DNA of 64,000 nt from Frigidibacter sp. ROC022 (GTDB lineage Bacteria; Pseudomonadota; Alphaproteobacteria; Rhodobacterales; Rhodobacteraceae), in NCBI RefSeq assembly GCF_024723735.1, contig NZ_JANQDU010000001.1, forward strand, positions 496,001 to 560,000, in the 5' to 3' direction. Below, in pieces: positions 17,946 to 26,103 of this stretch; the first letter of the stretch is position 1; every line of letters starts with the position of its first letter. The notes under the pieces were generated by a model that saw only the letters and a list, made by a program, of their open reading frames with translations, did not search any database and was not told where the DNA came from. The position numbers were made by a program, and so were the translations under genes.

Positions 17946-19264
17946 CTCAGACGATCACGCACCGGCGGGTGTTGCACATTGCGATGCCGATCGTGCTGTC
18001 GAATGCGACGGTGCCGATTCTGGGTGCCGTCGATACCGGGGTGATCGGGCAACTGGGCACCGCGGCGCCGATCGGGGCGGTCGGCGTCGGGGCGGTGGTG
18101 CTGACCTCGGTCTACTGGATTTTCAGTTTCCTCAGGATGGGCACGACCGGCCTGACCGGACAGGCGGTCGGCGCCGGCGACCGGGCCGAGGTGGCGGCGC
18201 TGCTGTCGCGTGCGTTGATGATCGGCGCCACGGCGGGCCTGGCGCTGATCGCGCTGCAGCTGCCCTTGTTCTGGGCGGCCTTCCGGGTGACTCCGGCCTC
18301 GGCCGAGGTCGAGTCGCTGGCCCGAAGCTACATGGCGCTGCGGATCTGGTCGGCGCCGGCGGCGATCGCGCTGTTCGGGGTGACCGGCTGGCTGATCGCG
18401 CAGGAGCGGACCCGGGCGGTGCTGGTGATCCAGCTCTGGATGAACGGGCTGAACATTGCCCTGGACATGTGGTTCGTGCTCGGGCTCGACTGGGGCATCC
18501 GCGGCGTCGCGGCGGCGACCTTCCTGGCCGAATGGTCGGGGCTGGCCATGGCGCTGTGGCTGGTGCGCGGCGCCTTTGCCACGCCGGAATGGCGCGACTG
18601 GGCGCGGGTCTTCGATGCGGCGCGGCTGCGGCGCATGGCGCTGGTGAACATCGACATCATGATCCGCTCGCTGGCGCTTCTGGCAACGCTGACGTCCTTC
18701 ATGCTGCTGGGCGCGCGGTTCGGCGACGTGACCCTGGCGGCGAACCAGATCCTGGTCCAGTTCCTTTCGATCACCGCCTATGCGCTGGACGGGTTTGCCT
18801 TTGCCGCCGAGGCGATCGTCGGCCAGGCGCTTGGCCGGCGCAACCGGGCGGAACTGCGCCGTGGCGCGCTGCTGACCTCGGGCTGGGGGCTGGCGGCGGT
18901 GGTGCTGATGTCGGCCGCCTTCTGGCTCTGGGGCGGGGCGATCATCGACCTGATGACCACCGCGGAACCGGTGCGGGCCGAAGCGCGGGTCTACCTGCCC
19001 TGGATGGTGGCCTCGCCGCTGCTGGGCGTGGCGGCCTGGATGCTGGACGGAATCTTCATCGGCGCGACCCGGACCCGCGACATGCGCAACATGATGCTCC
19101 TGGCGCTGCTGATCTACCTGGCGGCGGTGGCTGCACTGGTGCCGTTCTTCGGAAACCACGGTCTCTGGGCTGCGATGATGGTCAGCTTCCTGGCGCGGGC
19201 GGCGACGCTCTGGGCCAAGTATCCGGGGCTGGAACGCGAAGCGACCGGGCCCCGGACCGCCTGA
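17942..19264 (+). CDS. MATE-family efflux transporter (DinF-like)
   Basis: A 440-residue membrane protein with twelve predicted helices. N-terminal signature IAMPIVLSNATVPILGAVDTGVIGQLG and later GLTGQAVGAGDRAEV mark the MATE fold, and the second half repeats it (DVTLAANQILVQFLSITAYALDGFAFAAEAIVGQALGRRNRAEL), as expected of the two-bundle transporter. It would export cationic or acidic small molecules using Na+ or H+. The ATGA overlap with the upstream thioesterase suggests export of a thioesterase product, but this is inference. The DinF branch is chosen from the GTAAPIGAVGVG pattern and the short N-terminus. Confidence 0.9.
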   Translation: MTQTITHRRVLHIAMPIVLSNATVPILGAVDTGVIGQLGTAAPIGAVGVGAVVLTSVYWIFSFLRMGTTGLTGQAVGAGDRAEVAALLSRALMIGATAGLALIALQLPLFWAAFRVTPASAEVESLARSYMALRIWSAPAAIALFGVTGWLIAQERTRAVLVIQLWMNGLNIALDMWFVLGLDWGIRGVAAATFLAEWSGLAMALWLVRGAFATPEWRDWARVFDAARLRRMALVNIDIMIRSLALLATLTSFMLLGARFGDVTLAANQILVQFLSITAYALDGFAFAAEAIVGQALGRRNRAELRRGALLTSGWGLAAVVLMSAAFWLWGGAIIDLMTTAEPVRAEARVYLPWMVASPLLGVAAWMLDGIFIGATRTRDMRNMMLLALLIYLAAVAALVPFFGNHGLWAAMMVSFLARAATLWAKYPGLEREATGPRTA

Positions 19265-19267
19265 GCT

Positions 19268-20329
19268 CTACAGCCAGGCCGAGCGTTCGGTTCCGACCGC
19301 TTCGGCGACCGACGCGAAGCCGTCGCGCTCCAGCAGCGCGTCCAGTTCGCGGGCGATCCGGGCGGCCAGCGTCAGGCCCCGATAGGCCAGCGCGGTGTAG
19401 AGCTGCACCGCACTCGCCCCGGCCTTGATCTTGACATAGGCGTCTTCTCCCGAGGCGACCCCGCCGACCCCGATCAGCGGCATCTGCCCGGCACTGAGTG
19501 CCGCGACCTGGGCCAGCACCCGGGTGGACTTTTCGAACAGAGGCACGCCGGAAAGACCGCCAGCCTCGCTGGAATTTGCACTTTTGAGACCTTCGCGCGA
19601 GAGCGTCGTGTTGGTGCAGACCAGCGCATCGACCCGCGCCGATTGCGCGGTCTCGACCAGTTCGGCCAGCTCGTCCTCGGTCAGGTCGGGGGCGATCTTC
19701 AGGAACACGGGTATCCGGTGCGGAAGCTCGGCGCGGGCGCTCATCACCTTGCGCAGCAACGCCGAAAGCGCTGCCCGCCCCTGCAGGTCGCGCAGCCGCT
19801 CGGTGTTCGGTGACGAGACATTGACCACCGCGAAATCGACATGCGGACCGCAAAGCGCCAAGACCTCGGCGTAATCGGCCGAACGGTCGGCGGACTGCTT
19901 GTTGGCGCCCAGGTTCAGGCCCACCGGAATGCCGCCGGCACGGGGCCTTGCAAGGCGGGCGGCAATGGCCTCGGCGCCGTCGTTGTTGAAGCCGAAGCGG
20001 TTGATGACGGCGCGGTCCTCGGTCAGCCGGAACAGGCGCGGGCGCGGGTTGCCCGGCTGCGGCAGAGGCGTCGCGGCGCCGACCTCCAGAAAGCCGAACC
20101 CGGCCCGCATCAACTGCGCCACCGCCACCGCGTTCTTGTCGAAGCCCGCCGCCAGCCCGATCGGGTTCGGCAGGTCCAAGCCTGCCAGCCTCTGCGCCAG
20201 CCGGTCGGAACGCACCGGCCCCGGCAGGCCGGCCAGGCCCAGCCGCAGGGCCCGCAAGGCCAGCCCGTGCGCGGTCTCGGGGTCGATCCGCCGCAGGGCC
20301 GCCATGCCGAGGGATTCGATCAGGCTCAC
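19268..20329 (-). CDS. pyrD: dihydroorotate dehydrogenase (quinone), class 2
   Basis: FMN enzyme oxidising dihydroorotate to orotate in pyrimidine synthesis, with ubiquinone as acceptor. Class-2 features in the 353-residue product are the N-terminal membrane-association helix region ([19 protein letters not shown]), [51 protein letters not shown] with the catalytic Ser, and [34 protein letters not shown]. The start is taken as GTG at 20329, whose GTGA overlaps the DUF952 stop; the alternative is the ATG eight codons further in. Only three bases separate its stop from that of the converging MATE gene. Confidence 0.95.
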   Translation of the reverse strand: MSLIESLGMAALRRIDPETAHGLALRALRLGLAGLPGPVRSDRLAQRLAGLDLPNPIGLAAGFDKNAVAVAQLMRAGFGFLEVGAATPLPQPGNPRPRLFRLTEDRAVINRFGFNNDGAEAIAARLARPRAGGIPVGLNLGANKQSADRSADYAEVLALCGPHVDFAVVNVSSPNTERLRDLQGRAALSALLRKVMSARAELPHRIPVFLKIAPDLTEDELAELVETAQSARVDALVCTNTTLSREGLKSANSSEAGGLSGVPLFEKSTRVLAQVAALSAGQMPLIGVGGVASGEDAYVKIKAGASAVQLYTALAYRGLTLAARIARELDALLERDGFASVAEAVGTERSAWL

Positions 20330-20664
20330 GGAATCTCGGGCGGAAAGACATGTCCCGCATCGCCCAGAGGCAAGGGCCGGGACCAGAGCAGGTCCGAGAT
20401 CAGCAGCGGCCGGTAGAGATGCGGGAACAGGGCGCCGCCCCGCGACACCTCCCATTTCAGCGCCGCGCCCAGGGTCTCGGGGTCGCAGGCCAGCAGCCAC
20501 AGCCCGTCGGCCCCGGCAAACCACTTCGCGGCGGTCTCGCGCAGCTGGTCGGCGGCCGAGAAATGCACGAAGCCGTCGGCCACGTCGACAGGCGCCCCGG
20601 TGGTGGAACCGGCCTGGCGCAGTTGTTCCCATTCCGGGGTGCGGAAGATCTTGTAGATCGGCAT
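20326..20664 (-). CDS. DUF952 family protein
   Basis: A 112-residue protein beginning [20 protein letters not shown] and containing the family hallmark [26 protein letters not shown], then [16 protein letters not shown] and FPHLYRPL near the C-terminus. DUF952 proteins have an ADP-ribosyltransferase-like small fold and no agreed function. The gene is translationally coupled to pyrD by a four-base GTGA overlap, an arrangement I believe recurs in related genomes. It is divergent from the nucleotidase-like gene. Confidence 0.9.
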   Translation of the reverse strand: MPIYKIFRTPEWEQLRQAGSTTGAPVDVADGFVHFSAADQLRETAAKWFAGADGLWLLACDPETLGAALKWEVSRGGALFPHLYRPLLISDLLWSRPLPLGDAGHVFPPEIP

Positions 20665-20838
20665 GGGCGCTAGATGCCCCTGTTGCCCGGCGCGGGTCAA
20701 GCGGCCCCGGAGGGCGACCGTCATCGCCATGTCACCCCGGCAGGCGAGGAATGGCACTGGAATGCCTTTGACTCTGATCCCGCAGAGCGCAAACATGCAT
20801 TCACAGCTGCTGCAACATAGCCCATGGGGATTGCCAAC

Positions 20839-22356
20839 ATGACTCGCCAAATGCACCGCCTTGCCGCGCTTCTGCTCGGCGCTACCGCGCTGACCGCCGG
20901 AGCGCTGCCGGCCCTGGCCGAAACCGTCAAGCTGACCGTTCTCGGGGTCGGGGACGTCTACAACTTCCAGGAAAGCGACGGACGCGGCGGCTTTGCCCGG
21001 CTGAACGCTGTCGCCAAGGCCGAACGGGCCGCCAATCCGAACACGATCTATGTCTTCGACGGCGACATGCTGAGCCCCTCGATCCTGTCCGGCTTCGACA
21101 AGGGCCAGAACACCATCGACCTGACCAATCTGGTGCCCTTCGACATCGCCGTTCCGGGCAACCATGAATTCGACTTCGGGCCGGAGAACTTCTTCGAGAA
21201 GATGGCCGCGTCGAAATACCCCTGGGCCGCGATCAACATCACCAACGGCGACGGCTCTCCGGTCGAGGGGCTGGGCGGCGTGATGATGAAGGAGGTCGGC
21301 GGGCTGAAGGTGGCGCTGGTGCCGGTGGCGCAGGACACCACCCCCGAGGTCTCCAGCCCGGGTGATCTGAAGTTCGGCCCGACCGTGGACATGGCCATCG
21401 CGGCGGCCAAGAAGGCGCGCGAGGATGGCGCCGAGATCGTCATCGGGGTGATCCAGACCAATATGGAGAACGACCGCGAACTGATCGCCAGCCACGCCTT
21501 CGACGTCATCATGTCGGGCGACGACCACTCCTTCGCCACCGCCTATGACGGGGTTACGGCCTATGTCGAGACCTCGATCGACGGGCGGTTCCTGTCTCCG
21601 GTCGACCTGATGGTCGATATCGAGGAGAAGGACGGCGAACGCAGCATCAAGTGGTCGCCGATTTTCCGTTTCATCGACACAGCCACGGTCGAGCCGGATC
21701 CCGCCTCGATGGAGATCGTCAAGGCCTTCGAGAAGCAGCTGGATGACAGCCTGAACGTCGAGATCGGGATGACCGAGGGGCCGCTGGACAGCCGCCGCAA
21801 CGTGGTCCGGGGCGAGGAATCGGCGATGGGCAACCTGATCGCCGACGCGATCCGCGATGCCACCGGCGCCGACATCGCGCTGGCCAACGGCGGCGGCATC
21901 CGCGCCGACCGCACCTATGACGCCGGCACCAAGCTGACCCGGCGCGACATCCTGACCGAACTGCCCTTCGGCAATGTCACCGTGCTGACCGAACTGCCGG
22001 GCAGCCAGGTTCTGGCGGCGCTGGAGAATGCGGTCAGCCAGGTCGAGAACGGCGCCGGTCGCTTTGCCCAGGTCTCGGGCCTGACCTTCGTCTATGACCC
22101 GACCGCCGAGCCCGGCAGCCGGGTGACCGAGGTTCTGGTCGGCGGCGAGCCGCTGGAGATGGACAAGCTCTACAAGGTCGCGGCCAACGACTACATCCTC
22201 GGCGGCGGCGACGGCTATTCCGCACTGGGCGGCGGCCGGGTGCTGATCAATGCCGGGAACGGCAACCTGATGGCCAATGACGTGATGGACTACATCTCGA
22301 AGATGGGCACCGTCACCGCCAAGGTCGAAGGCCGGATCAAGAAGCTCGGCGACTGA
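20839..22356 (+). CDS. periplasmic 5'-nucleotidase/metallophosphatase-like protein with altered metal site
   Basis: A 505-residue secreted protein with a clear signal peptide (to LPALAETV). The UshA-type two-domain layout is present: N-terminal metallophosphatase domain (VFDGDMLSPS, GNHEFDFG) and C-terminal nucleotide-binding domain (ANGGGIRADRTYDAGTKLTRRD, NDYILGGGDGYSALGGG). Several ligands of the dinuclear site differ from UshA: DxH is DVY (Asp39, Tyr41), the THxG His is Asn208, and GHxQ/H is GDDH (Asp228, His230). The catalytic GNHE-FD pair is kept (His109, Asp112). The ATG at 20839 is preferred over 20824, which has no ribosome site. A strong terminator follows. Activity needs testing; it may have lost or changed its metal. 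Confidence 0.88.
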   Translation: MTRQMHRLAALLLGATALTAGALPALAETVKLTVLGVGDVYNFQESDGRGGFARLNAVAKAERAANPNTIYVFDGDMLSPSILSGFDKGQNTIDLTNLVPFDIAVPGNHEFDFGPENFFEKMAASKYPWAAINITNGDGSPVEGLGGVMMKEVGGLKVALVPVAQDTTPEVSSPGDLKFGPTVDMAIAAAKKAREDGAEIVIGVIQTNMENDRELIASHAFDVIMSGDDHSFATAYDGVTAYVETSIDGRFLSPVDLMVDIEEKDGERSIKWSPIFRFIDTATVEPDPASMEIVKAFEKQLDDSLNVEIGMTEGPLDSRRNVVRGEESAMGNLIADAIRDATGADIALANGGGIRADRTYDAGTKLTRRDILTELPFGNVTVLTELPGSQVLAALENAVSQVENGAGRFAQVSGLTFVYDPTAEPGSRVTEVLVGGEPLEMDKLYKVAANDYILGGGDGYSALGGGRVLINAGNGNLMANDVMDYISKMGTVTAKVEGRIKKLGD

Positions 22357-22378
22357 TCGGGGATCTGCCGCGGCAGGA

Positions 22379-22407
22379 GGGGCGCGTCCGTCGGGCGCGC
22401 CCCTTTT
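22379..22407 (+). terminator. rho-independent terminator after the nucleotidase-like gene
   Basis: Arms GGGGCGCG (22379-22386) and CGCGCCCC (22396-22403) are perfectly complementary with a nine-base loop, followed directly by TTTT. It lies 23 bases past the stop at 22356. Confidence 0.85.
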
Positions 22408-22532
22408 CGTTGCGGTGCGACAATTGGCGGTCTTCGGCGCAACGCCGCCCGTCCGCTGGGTTTTTCGCAATTCGTTAAGGATATTCTGCTGCTCTTCGGG
22501 ACGAGATTCATCTGACCTTCGGTCCCAATGCC

Positions 22533-23768
22533 ATGCTGCAATCCCTCATCGACTCGCTGACCGCCGCCGGCTCGTTGCCGCACGGCGACTGTCTGGTCTG
22601 GCGGCCCGATCTGGTGCTGCTGCACGCGCTGTCCGATCTGGCCATTGCCGCGGCCTATCTGTCGATCCCGGCGGCGATCTGGCGCATCCTGCAGGCCCGC
22701 CCGGACCTCAAGCATCGCAGCACCACGGCCCTGTTTGCCGCCTTCATCACCGCCTGCGCCCTGGCCCATCTGATGGCGGTGGTCACCCTCTGGCTGCCGA
22801 TCTATGCCGCCGAAGGTGTGTTCAAGGGGGTCTGCGCGGTGATCTCGGGGGCCACGGCGGTGCGGTTCTGGCGCCTGGTTCCGGTCCTGATCACCGTGCC
22901 GCGCCCGGACGAACACGCCCGCAAGGCGGTGTCGCTGTCGCTCGAGGTGCAGCGCCGGTCGCAGGCCGAAGCGGCGCTGAAGGTGGCGCTCGACGAATTG
23001 GGCAAGGTCAACCAGGAGCTCGAAAGCCGGGTCGGCATGCGCACCGCTGCCCTGACCCGCGCGAACGAGGAGCTGGAACGCTTCGCCTATATCGCCAGCC
23101 ATGATCTGCGCGCTCCGCTGCGGGCGCTGATGACGATTCCGGGCTGGCTGCGCGAAACGCTGCAGGAGAAATACGGAAGTATCGAGGACGAGCTCGAGGT
23201 CGATCTGCGCGAGATGGAGGTGCAGAGCCGGCGCATGGACCAGCTGCTGACCGATCTGCTGACCTATGCGCGGATCGGCCAGCTGGGCGAACTGGTCTGC
23301 GATGTCGATGCCACCGAGACGGTCCGCGAAAGCGCAAGGCTCAGCGGGGTGCCGGCCGGGTTCGAGGTGGATGTCGAGGGCGAATTGCCGAAGGTCCATT
23401 GCGCGCCGACCGAATTGGCGCTGGTCATGCGCAACCTGATCTCGAATGCGATCAAGCATCACGACCGTGACCACGGGAAGATCGTGGTCCGCGGTCGTTC
23501 GGAAGGCGATCTGGTCAAGATCGAGGTGGCCGATGACGGGCCGGGGATCGCCCGTGCCTATGCCGACAAGGTGTTCGAGATGTTCTCGACCCTGCGGCCC
23601 CGCGACGAGGTCGAGGGCAGCGGCATGGGGCTGGCCATGGTCAAGAAGGTGATGGAACGGGCCGGAGGCTTTGTCCGGCTGGGAGAACAGGCAAACGGCC
23701 GCGGCGCCGTGTTCGAGCTGATCTTTCCCAATGCCCAGCTCGGGGCACAACGATATAATCAGGAGTAG
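22533..23768 (+). CDS. ethylene-receptor-like hybrid-free sensor histidine kinase
   Basis: A 411-residue membrane sensor kinase. Residues about 20-120 form three hydrophobic helices resembling the ETR1 ethylene-binding domain: LSDLAIAAAYLSIP (Asp35, Tyr42, Ile45-Pro46) and FITACALAHL (Cys75, His79). The Asp-to-Cys distance is 40 and Cys-to-His is 4, exactly as in plant ETR1 (Asp25, Tyr32, Ile35, Cys65, His69), so a Cu(I)/ethylene-type site is likely. A coiled coil (about 130-180) leads to the HisKA box ASHDLRAPLR (phospho-acceptor His190) and the ATPase domain with NLISNAIKHH, DDGPGI and GSGMGLAMVKKV. There is no GAF domain and no receiver. The cognate regulator follows five bases downstream. 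No clear ribosome site precedes the ATG. Confidence 0.93.
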   Translation: MLQSLIDSLTAAGSLPHGDCLVWRPDLVLLHALSDLAIAAAYLSIPAAIWRILQARPDLKHRSTTALFAAFITACALAHLMAVVTLWLPIYAAEGVFKGVCAVISGATAVRFWRLVPVLITVPRPDEHARKAVSLSLEVQRRSQAEAALKVALDELGKVNQELESRVGMRTAALTRANEELERFAYIASHDLRAPLRALMTIPGWLRETLQEKYGSIEDELEVDLREMEVQSRRMDQLLTDLLTYARIGQLGELVCDVDATETVRESARLSGVPAGFEVDVEGELPKVHCAPTELALVMRNLISNAIKHHDRDHGKIVVRGRSEGDLVKIEVADDGPGIARAYADKVFEMFSTLRPRDEVEGSGMGLAMVKKVMERAGGFVRLGEQANGRGAVFELIFPNAQLGAQRYNQE

Positions 23769-23773
23769 AGGCA

Positions 23774-24274
23774 ATGCATCAGATACTGTTGGCGGAAGAC
23801 AGCCAGTTCTCGGTCCGCGACCTGACCCGGAAACTTCGCGCCTGGGACGAGGCCTACGAGCTGACCGTGGTCCGCGACGGGCAGGCGGCGATCGACATGC
23901 TCGACCCGGCCTCGGAGACGCGGATGCAGCCGGCGCCCGATCTGATCATCCTGGATCTGAAGATGCCGCGGGTCGACGGGCTGGAGGTGCTGGGCTTCAT
24001 CCGCGAGACGCCCGGGTTGCACGATCTGCCGGTGGTGGTTCTGACGACCTCGGATTCACCCTTCGACATGGATCTGGCGGATGTGCTGCAGGTGAACGAC
24101 TACCTGGTGAAGGGTGCCGACGCGAATACGGTCTGCCGGATCCTGGCCAAGCACTCCCGGCGGCGGGCGCCGCGCCTGGGCACGTCGGGCCCGTCGCCGA
24201 GCATCGGCGCAGGCCCAGCCGATCCCGGCCCGCTGGAGCCGGAATTCGCCCCGGGGCCACGCCGGGAACCCTGA
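23774..24274 (+). CDS. Rcp1/CheY-like single-domain response regulator
   Basis: A 166-residue receiver protein without an output domain. Acidic pocket Glu8-Asp9 (LLAEDSQF), phospho-acceptor Asp61 (LIILDLKMP), switch Thr91 (VLTTSD) and Lys113 (DYLVKG) are all present. The layout with a long loop before LIILDLKMPRVDG resembles Rcp1, the partner of cyanobacterial phytochrome and of SynEtr1-type kinases. Residues after about 130 are a Pro/Gly-rich tail of unknown use. AGGAG precedes the ATG by eight bases, and only five bases separate it from the kinase, so the two form an operon. The downstream target (another phosphotransfer protein or a motility component) is not in the window. Confidence 0.93.
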   Translation: MHQILLAEDSQFSVRDLTRKLRAWDEAYELTVVRDGQAAIDMLDPASETRMQPAPDLIILDLKMPRVDGLEVLGFIRETPGLHDLPVVVLTTSDSPFDMDLADVLQVNDYLVKGADANTVCRILAKHSRRRAPRLGTSGPSPSIGAGPADPGPLEPEFAPGPRREP

Positions 24275-24357
24275 CCTCTGCGGGCCGACCTCTGGCCAGC
24301 CCGGTCGGGCTCGTCTAGGCTGCCCGCCGGTGCCGTTGCCGCCGGGGAGAGAAAGCG

Positions 24358-25050
24358 ATGTGCGGGCGATTTGCGATTACCTTGCCGCCCGAGGCGATGG
24401 TGCAACTCTTCGATGCCGTGCCCGGCAACGATCTGCCCCCGGTCCCGAATTTCAATGTCTGCCCGACCAATGCCGTGCATGTGGTGCGGCGTGGCGCTGC
24501 GCAGGCCGGGGACGGGGAGGCCGGCCGGCGCCTGGTGGCAATGCGGTGGGGCGTCATCCCGTCCTGGTACAAGGCCCCGAACGACGGCCCGCTGCTGATC
24601 AATGCCCGCGCCGACACCATCGCCGAGAAACCCGCCTTCCGGCAGGCGGTGCGCAGCCGCCGCTGCCTGATCCCGGCCTCGGGCTTCTACGAATGGACCG
24701 TGACCCCGGACAAGGCGCGGCTGCCCTGGTACATCACCCGCGCCGACGATCAGCCGTTGATCTTCGCCGGCATCTGGCAGGAGTGGGAGCGGGACGGCCA
24801 GCAGCTTGTCTCCTGCGCCATCGTGACCTGTGACGCCAATCCGGTGATGGCCCGGATACACCACCGGATGCCGGTGATCCTGGCGCCCGCGGATATCGGC
24901 CTCTGGCTGGGCGAAGAGGGCAAGGGGGCGGCGGTGCTGATGCGTCCGGCGCCCGAGGATGCACTGCGCTTTCACCGCGTCGATCCGGCGGTCAACTCCA
25001 ACCGCGCCTCCGGTCCGGGCCTGATCGAACCGATCGAGGCACAGGGGTGA
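24358..25050 (+). CDS. SRAP (YedK/HMCES) abasic-site-processing protein
   Basis: A 230-residue SOS-response-associated peptidase. The family forms a stable thiazolidine crosslink with abasic sites in single-stranded DNA through its N-terminal Cys. All key residues are visible: MCGRF (Cys2 after Met removal), NARADT (Asn), GFYEW (Glu) and HHRMPVIL (His). The length agrees with YedK. A GGAGAGAA purine stretch precedes the ATG. It may be read with the preceding regulator gene or from its own promoter in the 83-base gap. A good terminator follows at 25085. Confidence 0.94.
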   Translation: MCGRFAITLPPEAMVQLFDAVPGNDLPPVPNFNVCPTNAVHVVRRGAAQAGDGEAGRRLVAMRWGVIPSWYKAPNDGPLLINARADTIAEKPAFRQAVRSRRCLIPASGFYEWTVTPDKARLPWYITRADDQPLIFAGIWQEWERDGQQLVSCAIVTCDANPVMARIHHRMPVILAPADIGLWLGEEGKGAAVLMRPAPEDALRFHRVDPAVNSNRASGPGLIEPIEAQG

Positions 25051-25084
25051 GCGGGGCAGGGGGGCAGTGCGGGGCGGCAAGGAA

Positions 25085-25114
25085 AAAGGGCCGCGAGGGA
25101 GGGCGCGGCCCTTT
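25085..25114 (+). terminator. terminator after the SRAP gene
   Basis: An 11-bp perfect stem AAAGGGCCGCG (25085-25095) / CGCGGCCCTTT (25104-25114) with an eight-base loop. The A-tract on the left and T-tract on the right allow termination of the plus-strand transcript. Confidence 0.8.
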
Positions 25115-25149
25115 CCAGTCCGGAGGAGTCTGCTACTACTCAGTCAAAC

Positions 25150-25212
25150 AGGGCGAATAGGTAAACAATCCGCCCTATTGATAGATATTGTCAACAAAAT
25201 TGGGCGGAATTG
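25150..25212. promoter_or_regulatory. AT-rich promoter region with overlapping inverted repeats
   Basis: AGGGCG (25150) and CGCCCT (25171) form one inverted repeat. CAATCCGCCC (from 25167) and the GGGCGGAATTG stretch ending at 25212 form a second. The region is markedly more AT-rich than surrounding sequence (TATTGATAGATATTGTCAACAAAATT). It probably contains the promoter and operator for the amidohydrolase gene, but the regulator is unknown. Confidence 0.45.
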
Positions 25213-25253
25213 AGGCGATTGCCGAAATCTGTGGCAAGGAGAAGTCAGGAACC

Positions 25254-26081
25254 ATGTTGATCGACACCCATCTGCATCTCATTGACCGCGGGCGCCTGTC
25301 CTATCCCTGGCTCGACGGGGTTCCGGCACTGAACCGGGACTGGTCGTTGGCCGAGTATACCGCCGCCGCCGGGCGCTGCGGGATCACCGCGGCGCTGCAT
25401 ATGGAGGTCGATACCGCCGAATCCGACGCCGAGGCGGAAATCGGCATGGTGGCCGAAACGATTCAGGCCGGGCTGGTCATCGGTGCCATTGCCGGGGTGC
25501 GGCCCGAGCGGCCCGACATCGCCGACTGGCTGGCCGGGCTGGACCGGAAGGTGGTGCGCGGTCTGCGCCGGGTGCTGCATGTGGTGCCGGATGAAGTCTC
25601 CGATGCGCCGGCCTTCCGTGACGGGTTGCGGGCGATCGGGCGGGCCGGGCTGAGCTTCGACCTCTGCCTGCGGGCCGACCAGCTGGGCCGCGGCGCGGCG
25701 CTGGCCGATGCCTGCCCCGACACGCGCTTCGTGCTGGATCACTGCGGCAATCCCGAAGTGGCCCGAAACGGCTATGATGACTGGGCGGCGCCGCTGGCCG
25801 AACTGGCGCGGCGGCCCAATGTGATTGCCAAGATCAGCGGCCTCCTGGCCCAGACCGGGCCGGAGTGGAGCGTCGAGACCCTGCGCCCCTATGTCGAGCA
25901 TGTCATCGCCAGCTTCGGCTGGGACCGGGTGATCTGGGGGTCGGACTGGCCGGTGGTGACGCTGGGCGGCAGCCTGTCGGACTGGGTGGCGGCGACCCAT
26001 GCCCTGATCCAAGGATGCTCCGCGGACGAACGCGCGGCGCTGTTCCACGGCAACGCGCGGCGGTTCTGGGGGCTGGCCTAG
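25254..26081 (+). CDS. amidohydrolase/lactonase-like TIM-barrel hydrolase
   Basis: A 275-residue member of the amidohydrolase_2 group. The metal site is recognisable: DTHLHL (His6, His8), later FVLDHCGNPE (His) and IWGSDWPVV (Asp). YPWLDGVPALNRDWSLAEY near the N-terminus is characteristic of the L-fucono/L-rhamnono-1,5-lactonase and 2-pyrone-4,6-dicarboxylate hydrolase branch, so lactone opening is the leading idea. The ATG at 25254 is preceded by AGTCAGGA; the first ATG upstream has no family similarity. It converges on the BKACE gene and may act with that cluster. Confidence 0.86.
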   Translation: MLIDTHLHLIDRGRLSYPWLDGVPALNRDWSLAEYTAAAGRCGITAALHMEVDTAESDAEAEIGMVAETIQAGLVIGAIAGVRPERPDIADWLAGLDRKVVRGLRRVLHVVPDEVSDAPAFRDGLRAIGRAGLSFDLCLRADQLGRGAALADACPDTRFVLDHCGNPEVARNGYDDWAAPLAELARRPNVIAKISGLLAQTGPEWSVETLRPYVEHVIASFGWDRVIWGSDWPVVTLGGSLSDWVAATHALIQGCSADERAALFHGNARRFWGLA

Positions 26082-26103
26082 GACCGACCCCGCCGGCCGC
26101 GCC

